Origin: Treponema sp.
Lineage (GTDB): Bacteria > Spirochaetota > Spirochaetia > Treponematales > Treponemataceae
Assembly (NCBI GenBank): GCA_024402635.1
Contig: JAKSTJ010000030.1
Location: forward strand, 1 to 32,454
DNA length: 32,454 nt
Direction: 5' to 3'
Shown here: positions 23,410-32,454 of the stretch, one piece after another
How the letters are laid out: each line of letters starts with the position of its first letter
How positions within the stretch are numbered: the stretch's first letter is position 1
The notes under the pieces: model-generated
Database searches by the model: none
What the model was told of the DNA's origin: nothing
Seen by the model: the letters and a program-made list of their open reading frames with translations, nothing else
Translations under genes and position numbers: made by a program

Positions 23410-23541
23410 AAAGGCCTTTTAAGGGCCTGCGGGTGACAAGCTGCAATAGGCTTGAACGTATGTGAAAGCGTGGGACTTGAGTCTCAGCTTGAGAACCTAG
23501 CCTTATAGGCTAAGTGCAAACCACCCGTTTTACGGGTGGTT
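23410..23541 (+). ncRNA. structured 3' region of the IS200 element, possible RNA
   Basis: After tnpA, 130 non-coding bases fold well. AGGCC/GGCCT comes first, then CAAGCTG (23437-23443) with CAGCTTG (23485-23491), TAGCC-TTATA-GGCTA (23498-23512), and the right-end hairpin. This layout, stems followed by the terminal hairpin at the element boundary, resembles the right-end RNA that guides TnpB in fuller IS605 elements, but no tnpB is present here. Whether it is transcribed is unknown. Confidence 0.4.
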
Positions 23542-23555
23542 ATGATTTCTAATTT

Positions 23556-25469
23556 TTATTTTGTTTTAAATCCGTCGATTCGGGATTTCATCTTATCTAC
23601 AGAAATTGTATTATTTTCAACACAATCGTTTACATTATTTAAGATTGAATTCAAATTATCAGAAACTGAAGTTGTCTGCACAAGGGATTCAGAAATTGAA
23701 TTTGATGATGTAACAATATTTTTTGTATTTTCGTAAACATTATCTGTGTGCTGACGTTGAGAAACTGCCAGTTCTTTAATTGAAGCAATTGATTGTACAA
23801 CTTCTTGAGTTGCTGAAAGAGTTTCTGTTGTACCAATTCTCTGTTCTTCAACTGATTCTGCAATTCTTCTAACAATATCTGCAGTTTGAGCAACACCGTT
23901 ATTAATTGATGAGAAAGAATTTTTAGCTTCTGTCATGGCTGTTACACCATTTTGAATTCTTTCGGCCATTTCTGACATGCTTTTTGTAACAGTCTGAACA
24001 TTCTTTGAAGTTGTAGCTGCAAGACTTCTAACTTCATCTGCAACAACGGCAAATCCTTTTCCAGATTCACCGGCATGGGCAGCTTCAATTGCGGCGTTCA
24101 TTGCAAGAAGATTTGTCTGGGAAGCAATATTTTGAATCATGGCAACAGTATGAACAACTTCTTCAGAAGACTGCTGAATTAAACTGATTGCTTCTTCGGC
24201 AGTATTAATTGAATTCATACCATTTTCACTGGCAATTCGTAATTCTTCTGTAATAGTATCTGCTTTTTTTGTTGTATCAGAAATGCTTACAAGATTTTGA
24301 GCAGTTTCTTCTACGGAAGCAGATGCTCTTTCCATTGCATAACTTTGATTTACAACCTGATCTTCTACCTGTTTTGCGCTGTCTCTAAGACTTTCAATAT
24401 CAGCATATGTAAGGTTAATAATTTCGTTTGTTTTCTTTTCTTCCAGTTCAATTGATTGAACAGCATTTTTCATAGAATCCAAAGCTTCAATAGATCTGGA
24501 TGAAGAATCTGTTAAAATTCTAGCTGAATCTGCAACATTATAAGTTTCAGTTTTAAGGCTGCTGATTATTTCTGAAAGTTTATCTGTAAGACCATTTAAT
24601 GAACTTGTAAGAACACCAATATCATCATTAAGAGAAATATTAATTCGGCGGGAAAGATCTCCAGACTGTTCAAGTTCATGAATTACATTTGAAACGTTCT
24701 TGATTCGTTTTTTCATTTCAAAACAAACAATTACAAAAAGTCCCATGCATTCAATAAAATTAAGAACAATACAAATAATTCCGTATGTAATAAATTCTTT
24801 CATTACATTTGTATCGCTGGTAACATTGTCTCCATAAAGTAAACCATAGCCTGTGGAATAAGCATTAACTCCCATATAAACAAGAGTAACTGCTGCAATC
24901 AAAAGAATTTTATAAGCAATAGGACGATTGTGTTTTCTTCCGTATGTTTTGATATCATGAATTTGAAGTTTTTCACGGAAAGGAATGAACAAAAGATCAA
25001 AATAGTAAATTTCATAAAGGGAAAGAATAGTTCCAATACAAACTGCCTGCAGCAAAATAATTGCAAATCTTGATGGTGTAAAAACATAAACCCCATTAAT
25101 AAAGTCGATTACACTAACAGAAGTTTGTCCAATAATAAAACCAATTGAGTTTTCTATAAAAATGCAGATGTTAATTTTCTTATTAACCTTTCCTGCCAAA
25201 ACAGAATCCTTTTCAGAAACTGCTTCAGCATTTTGAATTCTTTTCCCAAGTTCATTCATTGGTGAAAGAATTTTAAGGAATATTAGTGCAAAAATAAATG
25301 CAAGAATTGTTACTGCTCCAATAGTTGTTCCAATTCCTTTAAAATACTGATCAGGTGTGCGATAAAGAAGTGTAAGCTGCTGCCATCTTAATGATAATGC
25401 CCCGATGTAACCACCTAAAAGTGTAAGAGGAACAAAACGGGTAATAATACTATTTGCAAATTTATTCAT
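23556..25469 (-). CDS. methyl-accepting chemotaxis protein with six-helix membrane domain
   Basis: 637 residues on the minus strand, with GGAGAG 6 bases before the ATG. About six helices occupy residues 8-260 ([76 protein letters not shown]). Then comes a HAMP-like segment ([20 protein letters not shown]). The signalling hairpin tip is [20 protein letters not shown] with [20 protein letters not shown]. It has the same unusual architecture as the receptor at 20185, but the membrane parts are clearly diverged, so the ligands probably differ. It is transcribed towards the insertion element and divergently from the inhibitor lipoprotein gene. Confidence 0.88.
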   Translation of the reverse strand: MNKFANSIITRFVPLTLLGGYIGALSLRWQQLTLLYRTPDQYFKGIGTTIGAVTILAFIFALIFLKILSPMNELGKRIQNAEAVSEKDSVLAGKVNKKINICIFIENSIGFIIGQTSVSVIDFINGVYVFTPSRFAIILLQAVCIGTILSLYEIYYFDLLFIPFREKLQIHDIKTYGRKHNRPIAYKILLIAAVTLVYMGVNAYSTGYGLLYGDNVTSDTNVMKEFITYGIICIVLNFIECMGLFVIVCFEMKKRIKNVSNVIHELEQSGDLSRRINISLNDDIGVLTSSLNGLTDKLSEIISSLKTETYNVADSARILTDSSSRSIEALDSMKNAVQSIELEEKKTNEIINLTYADIESLRDSAKQVEDQVVNQSYAMERASASVEETAQNLVSISDTTKKADTITEELRIASENGMNSINTAEEAISLIQQSSEEVVHTVAMIQNIASQTNLLAMNAAIEAAHAGESGKGFAVVADEVRSLAATTSKNVQTVTKSMSEMAERIQNGVTAMTEAKNSFSSINNGVAQTADIVRRIAESVEEQRIGTTETLSATQEVVQSIASIKELAVSQRQHTDNVYENTKNIVTSSNSISESLVQTTSVSDNLNSILNNVNDCVENNTISVDKMKSRIDGFKTK

Positions 25470-25580
25470 AATTGCTCTCCATTAAAAAATTTGCTTTTAT
25501 TTATAAAAATTAGTCGCTTACCATTTTAACACTAAAAAGTATAAAAATCATTACTTAAATCCTAAGAATAGTTTTTTTAT

Positions 25581-25608
25581 TTACCTGAATAAATTCTTAA
25601 TGTAAAAT
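25581..25608 (+). promoter_or_regulatory. candidate promoter of the inhibitor lipoprotein gene
   Basis: TTACCT (25581-25586), 16-base spacer, TAAAAT (25603-25608). The predicted start falls on the ATG at 25615, so a leaderless transcript is possible. The 25470-25580 interval is AT-rich and must also hold the promoter of the divergent chemoreceptor. Confidence 0.35.
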
Positions 25609-25614
25609 ATTATT

Positions 25615-25983
25615 ATGAAAAAAATGTTAGTTTCGTTAATTTCGTCTATTATGTTATTTGGTTGTACAAGTACAAAGGCATTTGAAAGTCAAACAGAGAA
25701 AATTAATCTGAAGGGAAATCCTACAACAGGATATACCTGGACATATGAAATTGAAAATGAAGACATTATAAAAATTGAAGAACAGATTTTCTATCAGGGT
25801 GATGAACATATAGCTGGAGCACCAAGTTTATTTGTATATACAATTTCATCTCTAAAACCTGGAACAACAGAAGTAAAATTTGAATATAGTAGAAGCTGGG
25901 AAACTGGTTCTGCAATAGAAACCTTAGTTTATAAAATTTCTGTTGATAAAAAAGGAAAAATTGAAGTATTAAAAAATAACTAA
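25615..25983 (+). CDS. chagasin-like (I42) protease-inhibitor lipoprotein
   Basis: 122 residues. The signal ends in LFGC, with lipidated Cys17. The three inhibitor loops of the I42/chagasin family are present: NPTTGYTW (residues 35-42), the GAP loop with preceding gly-rich turn (HIAGAPSLFVYTI), and YSRSWE (91-96). Chagasin-type proteins insert these loops into papain-like cysteine proteases. A surface-anchored form would protect the cell from host, protozoal or own cysteine proteases. An alternative start is ATG three codons later. It is followed 22 bases downstream by the zinc-ribbon gene and may be co-transcribed with it. Confidence 0.8.
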   Translation: MKKMLVSLISSIMLFGCTSTKAFESQTEKINLKGNPTTGYTWTYEIENEDIIKIEEQIFYQGDEHIAGAPSLFVYTISSLKPGTTEVKFEYSRSWETGSAIETLVYKISVDKKGKIEVLKNN

Positions 25984-26005
25984 ACTTATACGGGGAAGGT
26001 AAATT

Positions 26006-27580
26006 ATGGCTTTAGAATGTCCTGCTTGTGGTGGACATATGGTTTTCAATGTGAAAATCAACAAATTGCAATGTGAATATTGTGACAGTGTTTTTGAACC
26101 TGATACATATTCCAAAAAGAATGACGGTGTTGTAACAAAAGATATTGAAACAATGAAAATGGATCGTTATTCATGTAAGAAATGTGGTGCAGAACTTTGT
26201 GCTCCCGCAGAACAGATTGTTTCTTATTGTATGTATTGTGGCGGAGAATCGGTTTTATTGGAAAAGGCATCAGAAATTGAACGTCCGGAAAGTATAATTC
26301 CTTTTGCAATTTCAAAGGAAGAAGTAAAAGAACAATACGAAGAATCTTTAAAAGGCATTCACTTTGTTCCAAAAAGTTTTTCAAAATCAAAATTTATTGA
26401 AGGATTCAGAGGAATTTATATTCCATACTGGCGGACAAGAGTTCATCTTAAAAGTCAGTTAGTTGAACTTGAAGGAAAAGAAATTACATCAAGTGGCAGT
26501 ACAACTTATACCAGATATTATGATTATAATGTAACCGTAAAAGATAAAGTAATTGATAGTGGGGTTTATGATGCTTCTTCGGATTTAGATGACAGTCTTG
26601 CAGCTACAATTGCTCCTTTTAATGAAGATTCAATTGTTCCGTTTAATGCATCATATCTGGCAGGATTTTATGCAGATAAAGCTTCTACTCCAGTTACAAA
26701 TTATGATGAATCAATAAAAACTTATACTTCAAAGAAAATTCAGAAAGATCTGGAAGAATTGACAGAAGGTGTAGTTACTGAAGAAAAATTAATTTCAGAA
26801 AAGGTTACTTATGAACCGGAAAAACCAGGAACTTCATTGTTCCCAATCTGGTTTTTAACCTGGCGAAAAGGAAACAGAGTTGCTTATTCTATGATGAATG
26901 GTGAAACCGGAAAACTTTCTGCTGAAATTCCTGTTGCTTATGGAAAATTGTTTTTATGGGCCTTTATTGCAATTCTTGTTGTTTTTGGAATCTTAAATCT
27001 TTTTCCTACATTTTTCCTTCCTCTTAATTTAAGCTGCTATGCTTCATTCATCCTGGTATTTTCGACAATGTTCTTAAATGGTCGAATTAAAATTGTTTAT
27101 TTAAGAGAAAATCATATTTATGATTTAGGAAATAATTCGTACTTTAAGAAAAATAAAAATAAATCTGGAAAAGAAAAGACTAATCCTCTGACAAAATTCC
27201 TGACTTTTGCACAAATCGGATTATTGATATTTGGCGGTTTTCTTGGAACAGCAATAGTTGATCCTTCAGATATTAATTTTTTCTATAAAGTTATGATTAT
27301 TGTTCAGCTTATAACTATCCTTAAGTCTGGTAATAAAGTATTTAAGATTAAAAGTAAGATAGCAATTATTCCATTGGTTTTAAGCATTCTGATTCAAATT
27401 AGTGGAGTTATTCTTTCTGGTCCAGATAAACCTCAGGATTTCTGGTACCTTGCAATTACAATTTCCTGTCTGATTGGAATGATTTTGAATTTTCTTACAT
27501 GTATTTATTACATAAACTTTATGGTTACAAGACCGGCTCCAAATTTCTATTCTCGTGAGGGGGCTAAAAATGATCTTTAA
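26006..27580 (+). CDS. zinc-ribbon multi-helix membrane protein
   Basis: 524 residues, with GGGAAGG before the ATG. Two N-terminal zinc ribbons: CPACGG and CEYCDS (residues 5-30), then CKKCGA and CMYCGG (about 54-77). A soluble middle includes FRGIYIPYWRTRVHLKSQ and VPFNASYLAGFYADKAS. It is followed by about six membrane helices from residue 310 (LFLWAFIAILVVFGILNLF onward). This arrangement is common beside TPM-domain genes. The next gene is such a TPM protein and starts inside this one (11-base overlap), which points to a joint complex. Function unknown; a membrane assembly or quality-control role is only a guess. Confidence 0.75.
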   Translation: MALECPACGGHMVFNVKINKLQCEYCDSVFEPDTYSKKNDGVVTKDIETMKMDRYSCKKCGAELCAPAEQIVSYCMYCGGESVLLEKASEIERPESIIPFAISKEEVKEQYEESLKGIHFVPKSFSKSKFIEGFRGIYIPYWRTRVHLKSQLVELEGKEITSSGSTTYTRYYDYNVTVKDKVIDSGVYDASSDLDDSLAATIAPFNEDSIVPFNASYLAGFYADKASTPVTNYDESIKTYTSKKIQKDLEELTEGVVTEEKLISEKVTYEPEKPGTSLFPIWFLTWRKGNRVAYSMMNGETGKLSAEIPVAYGKLFLWAFIAILVVFGILNLFPTFFLPLNLSCYASFILVFSTMFLNGRIKIVYLRENHIYDLGNNSYFKKNKNKSGKEKTNPLTKFLTFAQIGLLIFGGFLGTAIVDPSDINFFYKVMIIVQLITILKSGNKVFKIKSKIAIIPLVLSILIQISGVILSGPDKPQDFWYLAITISCLIGMILNFLTCIYYINFMVTRPAPNFYSREGAKNDL

Positions 27581-28319
27581 AATTAATTTTAAAACATTAT
27601 TCATTTCGCTGATTTTATTAGTTTCATCAGGATTTTTGTATGCTGCAAATCCAATTATTCTGGATAAAGCCGATTTACTTTCGGAAGAAGAAGAACTGTC
27701 CCTTACAAAAACGATGGAAGGAATTCTTGAATATGGTGGAGTTGCTTTTGTTTCTAATGGCAAAGAAGATTCATATTATGGAGAAGCCAGTGATTTAGCA
27801 AAGAAATATTGTAAGGAATTTTTTAATGGTGCTTCTGGAACAGTTTTCCTGATTGATATGTATAATCGTCGTATTGAAATTTTTTCAACAGGAAAAATTT
27901 ATCAGATTATAAATAAAACTCGTGCTAATGGTATAGCTGATAATGTTTATACTTATGCCAGTGCAGAAAATTATTATGATTGTGCCCGTTTAGTTTATGA
28001 ACAGATGATTCAGGTTCTGGATGGTGGCGAAATTTTTATACCAATGCGATATGTAACTAATTTGTTAATTGCAATTGGTCTTGTATTTTTCGTAATTTAT
28101 TTACTAGCCGTAAAAGGTCGTAAATCTTACAGTTTTAATAATGATGATCTTGAAGTAATTAAACCTTCCTCTACGGAAAAAGATGACTATCTGATACCTG
28201 GAAAAATGGTTATGACAAAAGAAGTAAAAACTACTAGTTCCAGTGGTGGTTCCGGCGGGGGCAGAGGTGGAAGTTCCGGTGGCGGCGGAGGCGGTGGTGG
28301 AGGCGGCCACAGCTTCTAA
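27570..28319 (+). CDS. TPM-domain protein (YgcG-like), exported
   Basis: 249 residues from ATG 27570, preceded by GAGGGGG; a GTG at 27555 is also in frame but less well placed. The signal peptide is cut near LYA. The TPM domain spans about residues 27-160 (IILDKADLLSEEEE, GGVAFVSNGKED, GTVFLIDMYNRRIEIFSTG). One membrane helix follows (VTNLLIAIGLVFFVIYLLAV), then a linker and a C-terminal glycine run ending GGGGHSF. This is the hallmark ending of the YgcG group. The family is implicated in envelope maintenance and, in plants, photosystem repair; the bacterial role is not settled. It is translationally coupled to the zinc-ribbon membrane protein. Confidence 0.85.
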   Translation: MIFKINFKTLFISLILLVSSGFLYAANPIILDKADLLSEEEELSLTKTMEGILEYGGVAFVSNGKEDSYYGEASDLAKKYCKEFFNGASGTVFLIDMYNRRIEIFSTGKIYQIINKTRANGIADNVYTYASAENYYDCARLVYEQMIQVLDGGEIFIPMRYVTNLLIAIGLVFFVIYLLAVKGRKSYSFNNDDLEVIKPSSTEKDDYLIPGKMVMTKEVKTTSSSGGSGGGRGGSSGGGGGGGGGGHSF

Positions 28320-28410
28320 AAGTATGCATTTATGTACAATAATTATAGTTAATCATTCAATTAAAACTTCTTGTTTTCTATGATATTCAGAATATTAGAG
28401 AGGAAAACTT

Positions 28411-29898
28411 ATGAGTGATGTGATTTTTGTAAATGCCGGACAAGATAAAAACAAAATCAGTCGGGATATTTACGGACACTTTAGTGAACATCTGGGCCGT
28501 TGTATTTATGGAGGTTTCTGGGTTGGTAAAGATTCAGAGATTCCAAATATTAATGGCTATAGAAAAGATGTTGTAGAAGCTTTTAAAGAAATTGGAATTC
28601 CAAATATTCGCTGGCCAGGGGGATGTTTTGCTGATGAATATCATTGGAAAGACGGAATTGGACCAAACGAAAACCGCAAAAAAATGATTAATACTCATTG
28701 GGGCGGAGTCGTAGAAGATAACAGTTTTGGAACTCATGAATTTTTAGGTTTATGTGAACTTCTTGACTGTAAACCTTATATCAGCGGAAACGTTGGTTCT
28801 GGAACAGTTCAGGAAATGTCTGAATGGGTTGAATACATAACTTTTGGCGGTGAATCACCAATGTCAAAACTTCGGGAAGCAAACGGTCATAAAGAACCAT
28901 GGAAACTTCCTCTTTTTGGTGTAGGAAACGAAAGCTGGGGTTGTGGCGGAAATATGCGTCCTGAATATTATGCAGATTTGTATCGTCATTATCAGACTTA
29001 TGTTCGTCAGTATGGTCCAGATAAAATCTTCAAAATTGCCTGTGGACCAAGTGGTGCTGATTATAACTGGACAGAAGTGTTAATGAAAAATGCCGCATAT
29101 TGTATGGACGGTCTTAGCATGCATTTTTATACAGTTCACCCAAGTTTTGAACATAAACAGAGAGCTTTGGAATTTGAAAAGAAAGACTGGTATTCAATGC
29201 TTTCTACTTGTATTTCCATTGAAGATATTATTCAAAAACATTCTGACATTATGGACAAATATGATCCTGATAAGAGAATTGCTCTTGTTGTAGATGAATG
29301 GGGTACATGGCATGAAGTTGAAGAAGGTACAAATCCAGGTTTCCTTTATCAGCAGAATTGTGTTCGAGATGCTTTAGTTGCCGGACTTTCTTTGAATATT
29401 TTTAATAATCATTCAGATCGTGTACGAATTGCAAACATTGCACAGGCTGTAAACGTTCTTCAGTCTCCAGTTTTAACTGAAGGTAATAAGATGATAAAAA
29501 CTCCAACCTGGTATGTTTTCAGAATGTATAAAGCACATCAGGATGCTGATTTACTGGAATCAACTGTTATAACAGAAAAAGTAGGTTTTGAAGATTCACC
29601 AAAAATCAATGCAATTTCATGTTCTGCAAGTCATAAAGAAAATGTTTATACATTAACTTTGACAAATGCAGAGTTGGAAGCAAAACATTCTGTAAAAATT
29701 ACACTTAGCGGATTAAAAAATAAAATTAAATCTGCAAAAGCAACATATCTTTCTGGAGAAAAAATGAATTCTGCAAATACTTTCGATTCACCAGAACAGG
29801 TTGTAGAAAAATCTTTAGCTGTAAAGATTAATGGTGCAGAAGAAATTGCAGTAGATTTACCACCAATGAGTGTTGCTCAAATTACAGTAGAAATCTAA
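28411..29898 (+). CDS. GH51 alpha-L-arabinofuranosidase
   Basis: 495 residues without signal peptide, with GAGAGGAAAA before the ATG. Barrel landmarks are [20 protein letters not shown] at the N-terminus, [35 protein letters not shown] with acid/base Glu174, GLSMHFYT and [16 protein letters not shown] with nucleophile Glu296. A C-terminal beta-sandwich follows. The length equals that of characterised cytoplasmic GH51 enzymes. It removes arabinofuranosyl side chains from imported arabinoxylan or arabinan oligosaccharides, complementing the GH3 and GH5 enzymes in this window. It overlaps the next small gene by one base (TAATG). Confidence 0.93.
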   Translation: MSDVIFVNAGQDKNKISRDIYGHFSEHLGRCIYGGFWVGKDSEIPNINGYRKDVVEAFKEIGIPNIRWPGGCFADEYHWKDGIGPNENRKKMINTHWGGVVEDNSFGTHEFLGLCELLDCKPYISGNVGSGTVQEMSEWVEYITFGGESPMSKLREANGHKEPWKLPLFGVGNESWGCGGNMRPEYYADLYRHYQTYVRQYGPDKIFKIACGPSGADYNWTEVLMKNAAYCMDGLSMHFYTVHPSFEHKQRALEFEKKDWYSMLSTCISIEDIIQKHSDIMDKYDPDKRIALVVDEWGTWHEVEEGTNPGFLYQQNCVRDALVAGLSLNIFNNHSDRVRIANIAQAVNVLQSPVLTEGNKMIKTPTWYVFRMYKAHQDADLLESTVITEKVGFEDSPKINAISCSASHKENVYTLTLTNAELEAKHSVKITLSGLKNKIKSAKATYLSGEKMNSANTFDSPEQVVEKSLAVKINGAEEIAVDLPPMSVAQITVEI

Positions 29899-30161
29899 TG
29901 GAAAACAAAAAAGACCCATGCCCAGTTTGTGAAACAAAAAAACACTTACTGGCAATGGAAATGACACCAGATATTCTGGAAGAAATGGCAGAAAATGAGC
30001 ATTATGCAGATGCAATTGATGATGAAAATTATCAAAAAAGACTTGTGATTTGTAGAAATTGTAAGGATTTGCAGCAGGAAATGACTTGCGGACAATGCGG
30101 ATGTTTTGTCCAATTAAGAGCTAAACATTCAACTGCTCATTGTGCTATGGGAAAATGGTAA
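29898..30161 (+). CDS. small Cys-rich zinc-binding protein (DUF6171-like)
   Basis: 87 residues whose ATG shares a base with the GH51 stop codon. It has four cysteine pairs or near-pairs: CPVC at the start, CRNC, CGQCGC, and HCAMGKW at the end. The ending CGCFVxLRAKH...C.GKW is what I associate with DUF6171-type small proteins. Two structural zinc sites are likely. Translational coupling to a glycosidase is probably just operon position. Function unknown. Confidence 0.7.
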   Translation: MENKKDPCPVCETKKHLLAMEMTPDILEEMAENEHYADAIDDENYQKRLVICRNCKDLQQEMTCGQCGCFVQLRAKHSTAHCAMGKW

Positions 30162-30164
30162 AAA

Positions 30165-30199
30165 AAAAGACTGTCTGAAAAAAAAACAGACAGTCTTTT
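30165..30199. terminator. bidirectional intrinsic terminator
   Basis: AAAAGACTGTCTG (30165-30177) and CAGACAGTCTTTT (30187-30199) form a perfect 13-base stem with a 9-A loop, followed by CGTTTTT. It serves both the GH51 operon and the converging chemoreceptor gene. Confidence 0.92.
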
Positions 30200-30223
30200 C
30201 GTTTTTAAACTATATCAAGAAAA

Positions 30224-32275
30224 TTATGCTTTGAACATTTTAATAAGAGCATCCATTTCATCAATGTTAGATTTAGTTTCTGCTGCAAGATTTGAAACAC
30301 TCTGAGCTGCATTACTAATCTGATCAGAACCAGATGTCATTTCGTCCATTGAATGCTGAATAAGCTGAGAAATCTGTGTAACTTCATTCATATCAGCTTT
30401 AACATCTTCAATACCGTTTTTAAGTTCAATAGATTTATCATTTACTTCAGATGCCTGAGATTTCATGTTGCTTAATGATTCAAGAATGTGATGGGATGCA
30501 ATTTCCTGTTCTTCCATTGCATTATTAATCTGCTGCATAAGAGAATCGGTTGCACTAAGCTGGGATACAATTGAATCAAAAGAATCCTGAGAATCTTTAG
30601 AAAGATTTACAATTTCCTGAATAGATTCTGTAATATTCTGTAATTCTACGCTGATGTTTTTAGATTGAGCACTAGAAGTTTCTGCAAGTTTTCGAATTTC
30701 ATCTGCAACAACAGAGAATCCTTTTCCGGCTTCCCCTGCATGGGCTGCTTCAATTGCGGCGTTCATGGCCAAAAGGTTAGTCTGACTTGCAACTTTTGCA
30801 ATCATATTATTTGCCTGAAGCAATGTTTCTGACTGCTGTGCCATTTGATTAACACGCTGACCAACAATTTCTATTTTTTTGTTACTTTCAGAAACATTAG
30901 AATCAAGAATATTAAAGCTGGTAGACATTTTCTTAACAGAATTATTAACAGAAGTAATATTTCCAAGCATCTGTTCAATTGCACTTGAAGAAGAAGAAAT
31001 GCCTTCGACCTGAGCATTAACAAGATTTACCAGATTTTCTACAGTAGTTGCAGACTGAACCAAAACATCCGAAGTACCCTGAACAGCCTGACTCTGATTA
31101 ATAGTCTGCTGACGAACACTGTCAATATTTGAAATGATTCTTGATGTAGCAATTGAACTTTCTTCAGAGTTTGTTCCAAGATTTTCAACAATATTTTTAA
31201 GAGAAAGTTGAGCGTCTGCAAGTTTAATCATACTGCCCTGAAGAACTTCGATAAACTTATTAACACTATTCTGAACATCAGAGAATTCATCGTGACCTTT
31301 TACTTCAAGTCGCTGGGTTAAATCTGCATCTCCAGAAGAAAGAACTCTTAATGATTTATTAACTGCTTTAATTCTTCTTGTAACGAGACGGTAAATTACA
31401 ATTCCAAATACAATGAGAAGAACTCCAGAAAGAATTGTACTGATAATCATAAGAGGAATAAGAACAGAGTTTGAAATTGTAAGGATTTCATCTAGAGGTT
31501 CACATAAAACAAAAGTTGTAACAACTGCTCCCTTATCATTTTTGATTGGGAAATAATCAGCAAGATAATCTGTTGTTCCAAGTTTAATTTGTTTTACTAC
31601 AGATTTTCCTTCATTGAGCTGAGCATTAATCTGAGCATCTTCTAATTGAGAACCTTTAATACCTTCAATTGAACTGAACGTATATTTTGAACCATCAAGA
31701 ATAGAGAATTTCATATCAGTAATGTTTGCAATCTGATTTACAAATTCATCAGTAGTAACTCTTGCCCGAACACAAATAGCAGCAACCTGTTCCCCACGGA
31801 ATTCGATTGGAACTGCACCTTCGGTATAAACAATACCGTTTTCATTAAAAATACCAAAAGCAGGACTACCATGCATTGCAGCATTTTTAATACCAGGGTT
31901 AATTTCAGTACCAAATTTTGTATCTGTTAATTGATTTCCTGCCATATCAAAGAAAAGTACATTTTCAAGTTTAAAGGATTCTGTACCAGCACGGCATTGA
32001 TTGTTTAAGTATAATGGATCGTGACCTTTTTCTGCATAAGCGCCCTGGAAAGAATTTTTGTACCACATGGAAGCTCTAATCATATTCTGCATGAGCAAAT
32101 CAACCTGAGCATTTACGACTTCTTCGCTTTTTTGAATTGATTGTTCAGCTGATGCAATAAAACCTGTAGTCAGACGATTTTTCATAACCACAATAAGAAT
32201 GGAAGAATAAATAATTAAAGCACAAATAATCCAGGCTCCAATCTTAAGTGTAACAGAAGAGTGTCTCTTTTTCAT
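30224..32275 (-). CDS. methyl-accepting chemotaxis protein with periplasmic sensor and HAMP domain
   Basis: 683 residues on the minus strand, with AGGAG 7 bases before the ATG. Transmembrane helix 1 ([20 protein letters not shown]) is followed by about 240 periplasmic residues with single-Cache features ([37 protein letters not shown]). Transmembrane helix 2 ([20 protein letters not shown]) comes next. A HAMP domain ([20 protein letters not shown]) leads to the coiled coil with tip [20 protein letters not shown] and [20 protein letters not shown]. No pentapeptide tether is seen at the end ([10 protein letters not shown]). It is the classical receptor of the three here. Ligand unknown; Cache domains often bind amino acids, organic acids or sugars. 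Confidence 0.9.
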   Translation of the reverse strand: MKKRHSSVTLKIGAWIICALIIYSSILIVVMKNRLTTGFIASAEQSIQKSEEVVNAQVDLLMQNMIRASMWYKNSFQGAYAEKGHDPLYLNNQCRAGTESFKLENVLFFDMAGNQLTDTKFGTEINPGIKNAAMHGSPAFGIFNENGIVYTEGAVPIEFRGEQVAAICVRARVTTDEFVNQIANITDMKFSILDGSKYTFSSIEGIKGSQLEDAQINAQLNEGKSVVKQIKLGTTDYLADYFPIKNDKGAVVTTFVLCEPLDEILTISNSVLIPLMIISTILSGVLLIVFGIVIYRLVTRRIKAVNKSLRVLSSGDADLTQRLEVKGHDEFSDVQNSVNKFIEVLQGSMIKLADAQLSLKNIVENLGTNSEESSIATSRIISNIDSVRQQTINQSQAVQGTSDVLVQSATTVENLVNLVNAQVEGISSSSSAIEQMLGNITSVNNSVKKMSTSFNILDSNVSESNKKIEIVGQRVNQMAQQSETLLQANNMIAKVASQTNLLAMNAAIEAAHAGEAGKGFSVVADEIRKLAETSSAQSKNISVELQNITESIQEIVNLSKDSQDSFDSIVSQLSATDSLMQQINNAMEEQEIASHHILESLSNMKSQASEVNDKSIELKNGIEDVKADMNEVTQISQLIQHSMDEMTSGSDQISNAAQSVSNLAAETKSNIDEMDALIKMFKA

Positions 32276-32392
32276 AAAAAAACTCCTGAAAAATGGAAAT
32301 GAATGAGTTATATTTACACTTTATTAAATTGGATTCGTAAATTATACAGGAAATCCCTTATATTTCCAATAGTTTTATTAATGCATAGGTGA

Positions 32393-32453
32393 GATGCCGA
32401 AACCAGTTCGGCATGACAAAGAAGTAATGTCATCCTGAACTTGATTCAGGATC
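32393..32453. repeat. inverted pair of palindromic repeat units
   Basis: Unit 1 (32393-32417) folds as ATGCCGAA/TTCGGCAT. Unit 2 (32429-32453) folds as TCCTGAA/TTCAGGA. The reverse complement of unit 2 aligns to unit 1 with differences at paired positions that keep the stem. The two face each other through ATGAC...GTCAT across 11 bases. This is typical of dispersed intergenic palindromes. The 32276-32392 stretch before it holds the chemoreceptor promoter area and nothing else I can name. Confidence 0.6.
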
Positions 32454-32454
32454 C

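Larger units (their letters stand above)
22834..23541 (+). mobile_element. IS200/IS605-family element (tnpA only)
   Basis: About 0.7 kb bounded by similar subterminal hairpins. The left end is CACCCGC-TAT-GCGGGTG (22834-22850). The right end is AACCACCCGT-TTT-ACGGGTGGTT (23519-23541). Both share the ACCACCCG arm, as expected for single-strand-transposing elements without inverted terminal repeats. The exact cleavage sites cannot be fixed from one copy. The element sits between two chemoreceptor genes, 15 bases from the 3' end of the minus-strand one, so it interrupts no gene. It carries tnpA and a 3' structured region but no tnpB. Confidence 0.85.

Noticed and set aside
26058..26390. Minus-strand open frame within the zinc-ribbon gene
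   Set aside because: It lies antisense to a well-supported gene, its composition reflects the opposite-strand codons, and it has no ribosome-binding site.

Overview
The window looks like the chromosome of a saccharolytic, motile, gut- or rumen-type spirochete, most likely a Treponema. I infer this from the very AT-rich, Lys/Glu/Asn-rich coding, the three methyl-accepting chemotaxis proteins, the lipoproteins with spirochete-style short lipoboxes, the plant-polysaccharide glycosidases (GH5, GH3, GH51), and the thiamine-uptake operon under a TPP riboswitch. No rRNA or tRNA gene is visible, so the genus is an inference.

Layout. Bases 1-8800 are an accessory, partly decaying region. It holds remnants of a RelB/DinJ-YafQ toxin-antitoxin pair, a GNAT acetyltransferase overlapping a short pyroglutamyl-peptidase-like gene, a secreted GH5 lipoprotein whose barrel order looks circularly permuted, a small membrane-anchored unknown, a minus-strand DUF2442-like relic, an AAA/DUF4143 ATPase with a near-consensus promoter, an S41-type protease without signal peptide, two further gene relics, and an ECF-type sigma factor fused to a long winged-helix/unknown domain. 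Bases 8800-11100 carry a cytoplasmic GH3 glycosidase. Bases 11120-15230 are a thiamine operon: TPP riboswitch, thiB, thiP, thiQ and a metallo-beta-lactamase-fold hydrolase. Bases 15260-22100 hold an M23 lipoprotein peptidase, an iron alcohol dehydrogenase, a SPOR protein with a very acidic tail, a Gfo/Idh/MocA oxidoreductase and a six-helix chemoreceptor. Bases 22126-22272 are a GC-rich, strongly folded, unexplained element. Two small unknown genes and a strong terminator follow, then a complete IS200-type element (tnpA only) with a structured 3' region. Bases 23550-32280 hold a second six-helix chemoreceptor (minus), a chagasin-like inhibitor lipoprotein, a zinc-ribbon membrane protein plus TPM-domain protein pair, a GH51 arabinofuranosidase overlapping a small Cys-rich protein, and a classical Cache-like/HAMP chemoreceptor (minus). 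An inverted pair of palindromic repeat units closes the window.

How the genes work together. Secreted GH5 would cut beta-glucan/hemicellulose outside the cell. Cytoplasmic GH3 and GH51 would finish imported oligosaccharides, the alcohol dehydrogenase could serve fermentation, and the chemoreceptors could guide movement. Thiamine uptake is switched off by TPP directly at the thiB start. The most noteworthy items are the permuted GH5, the folded element at 22126-22272, the IS200 3' RNA-like region, the sigma-factor fusion, and several promoters whose predicted transcription start falls on or next to the start codon.
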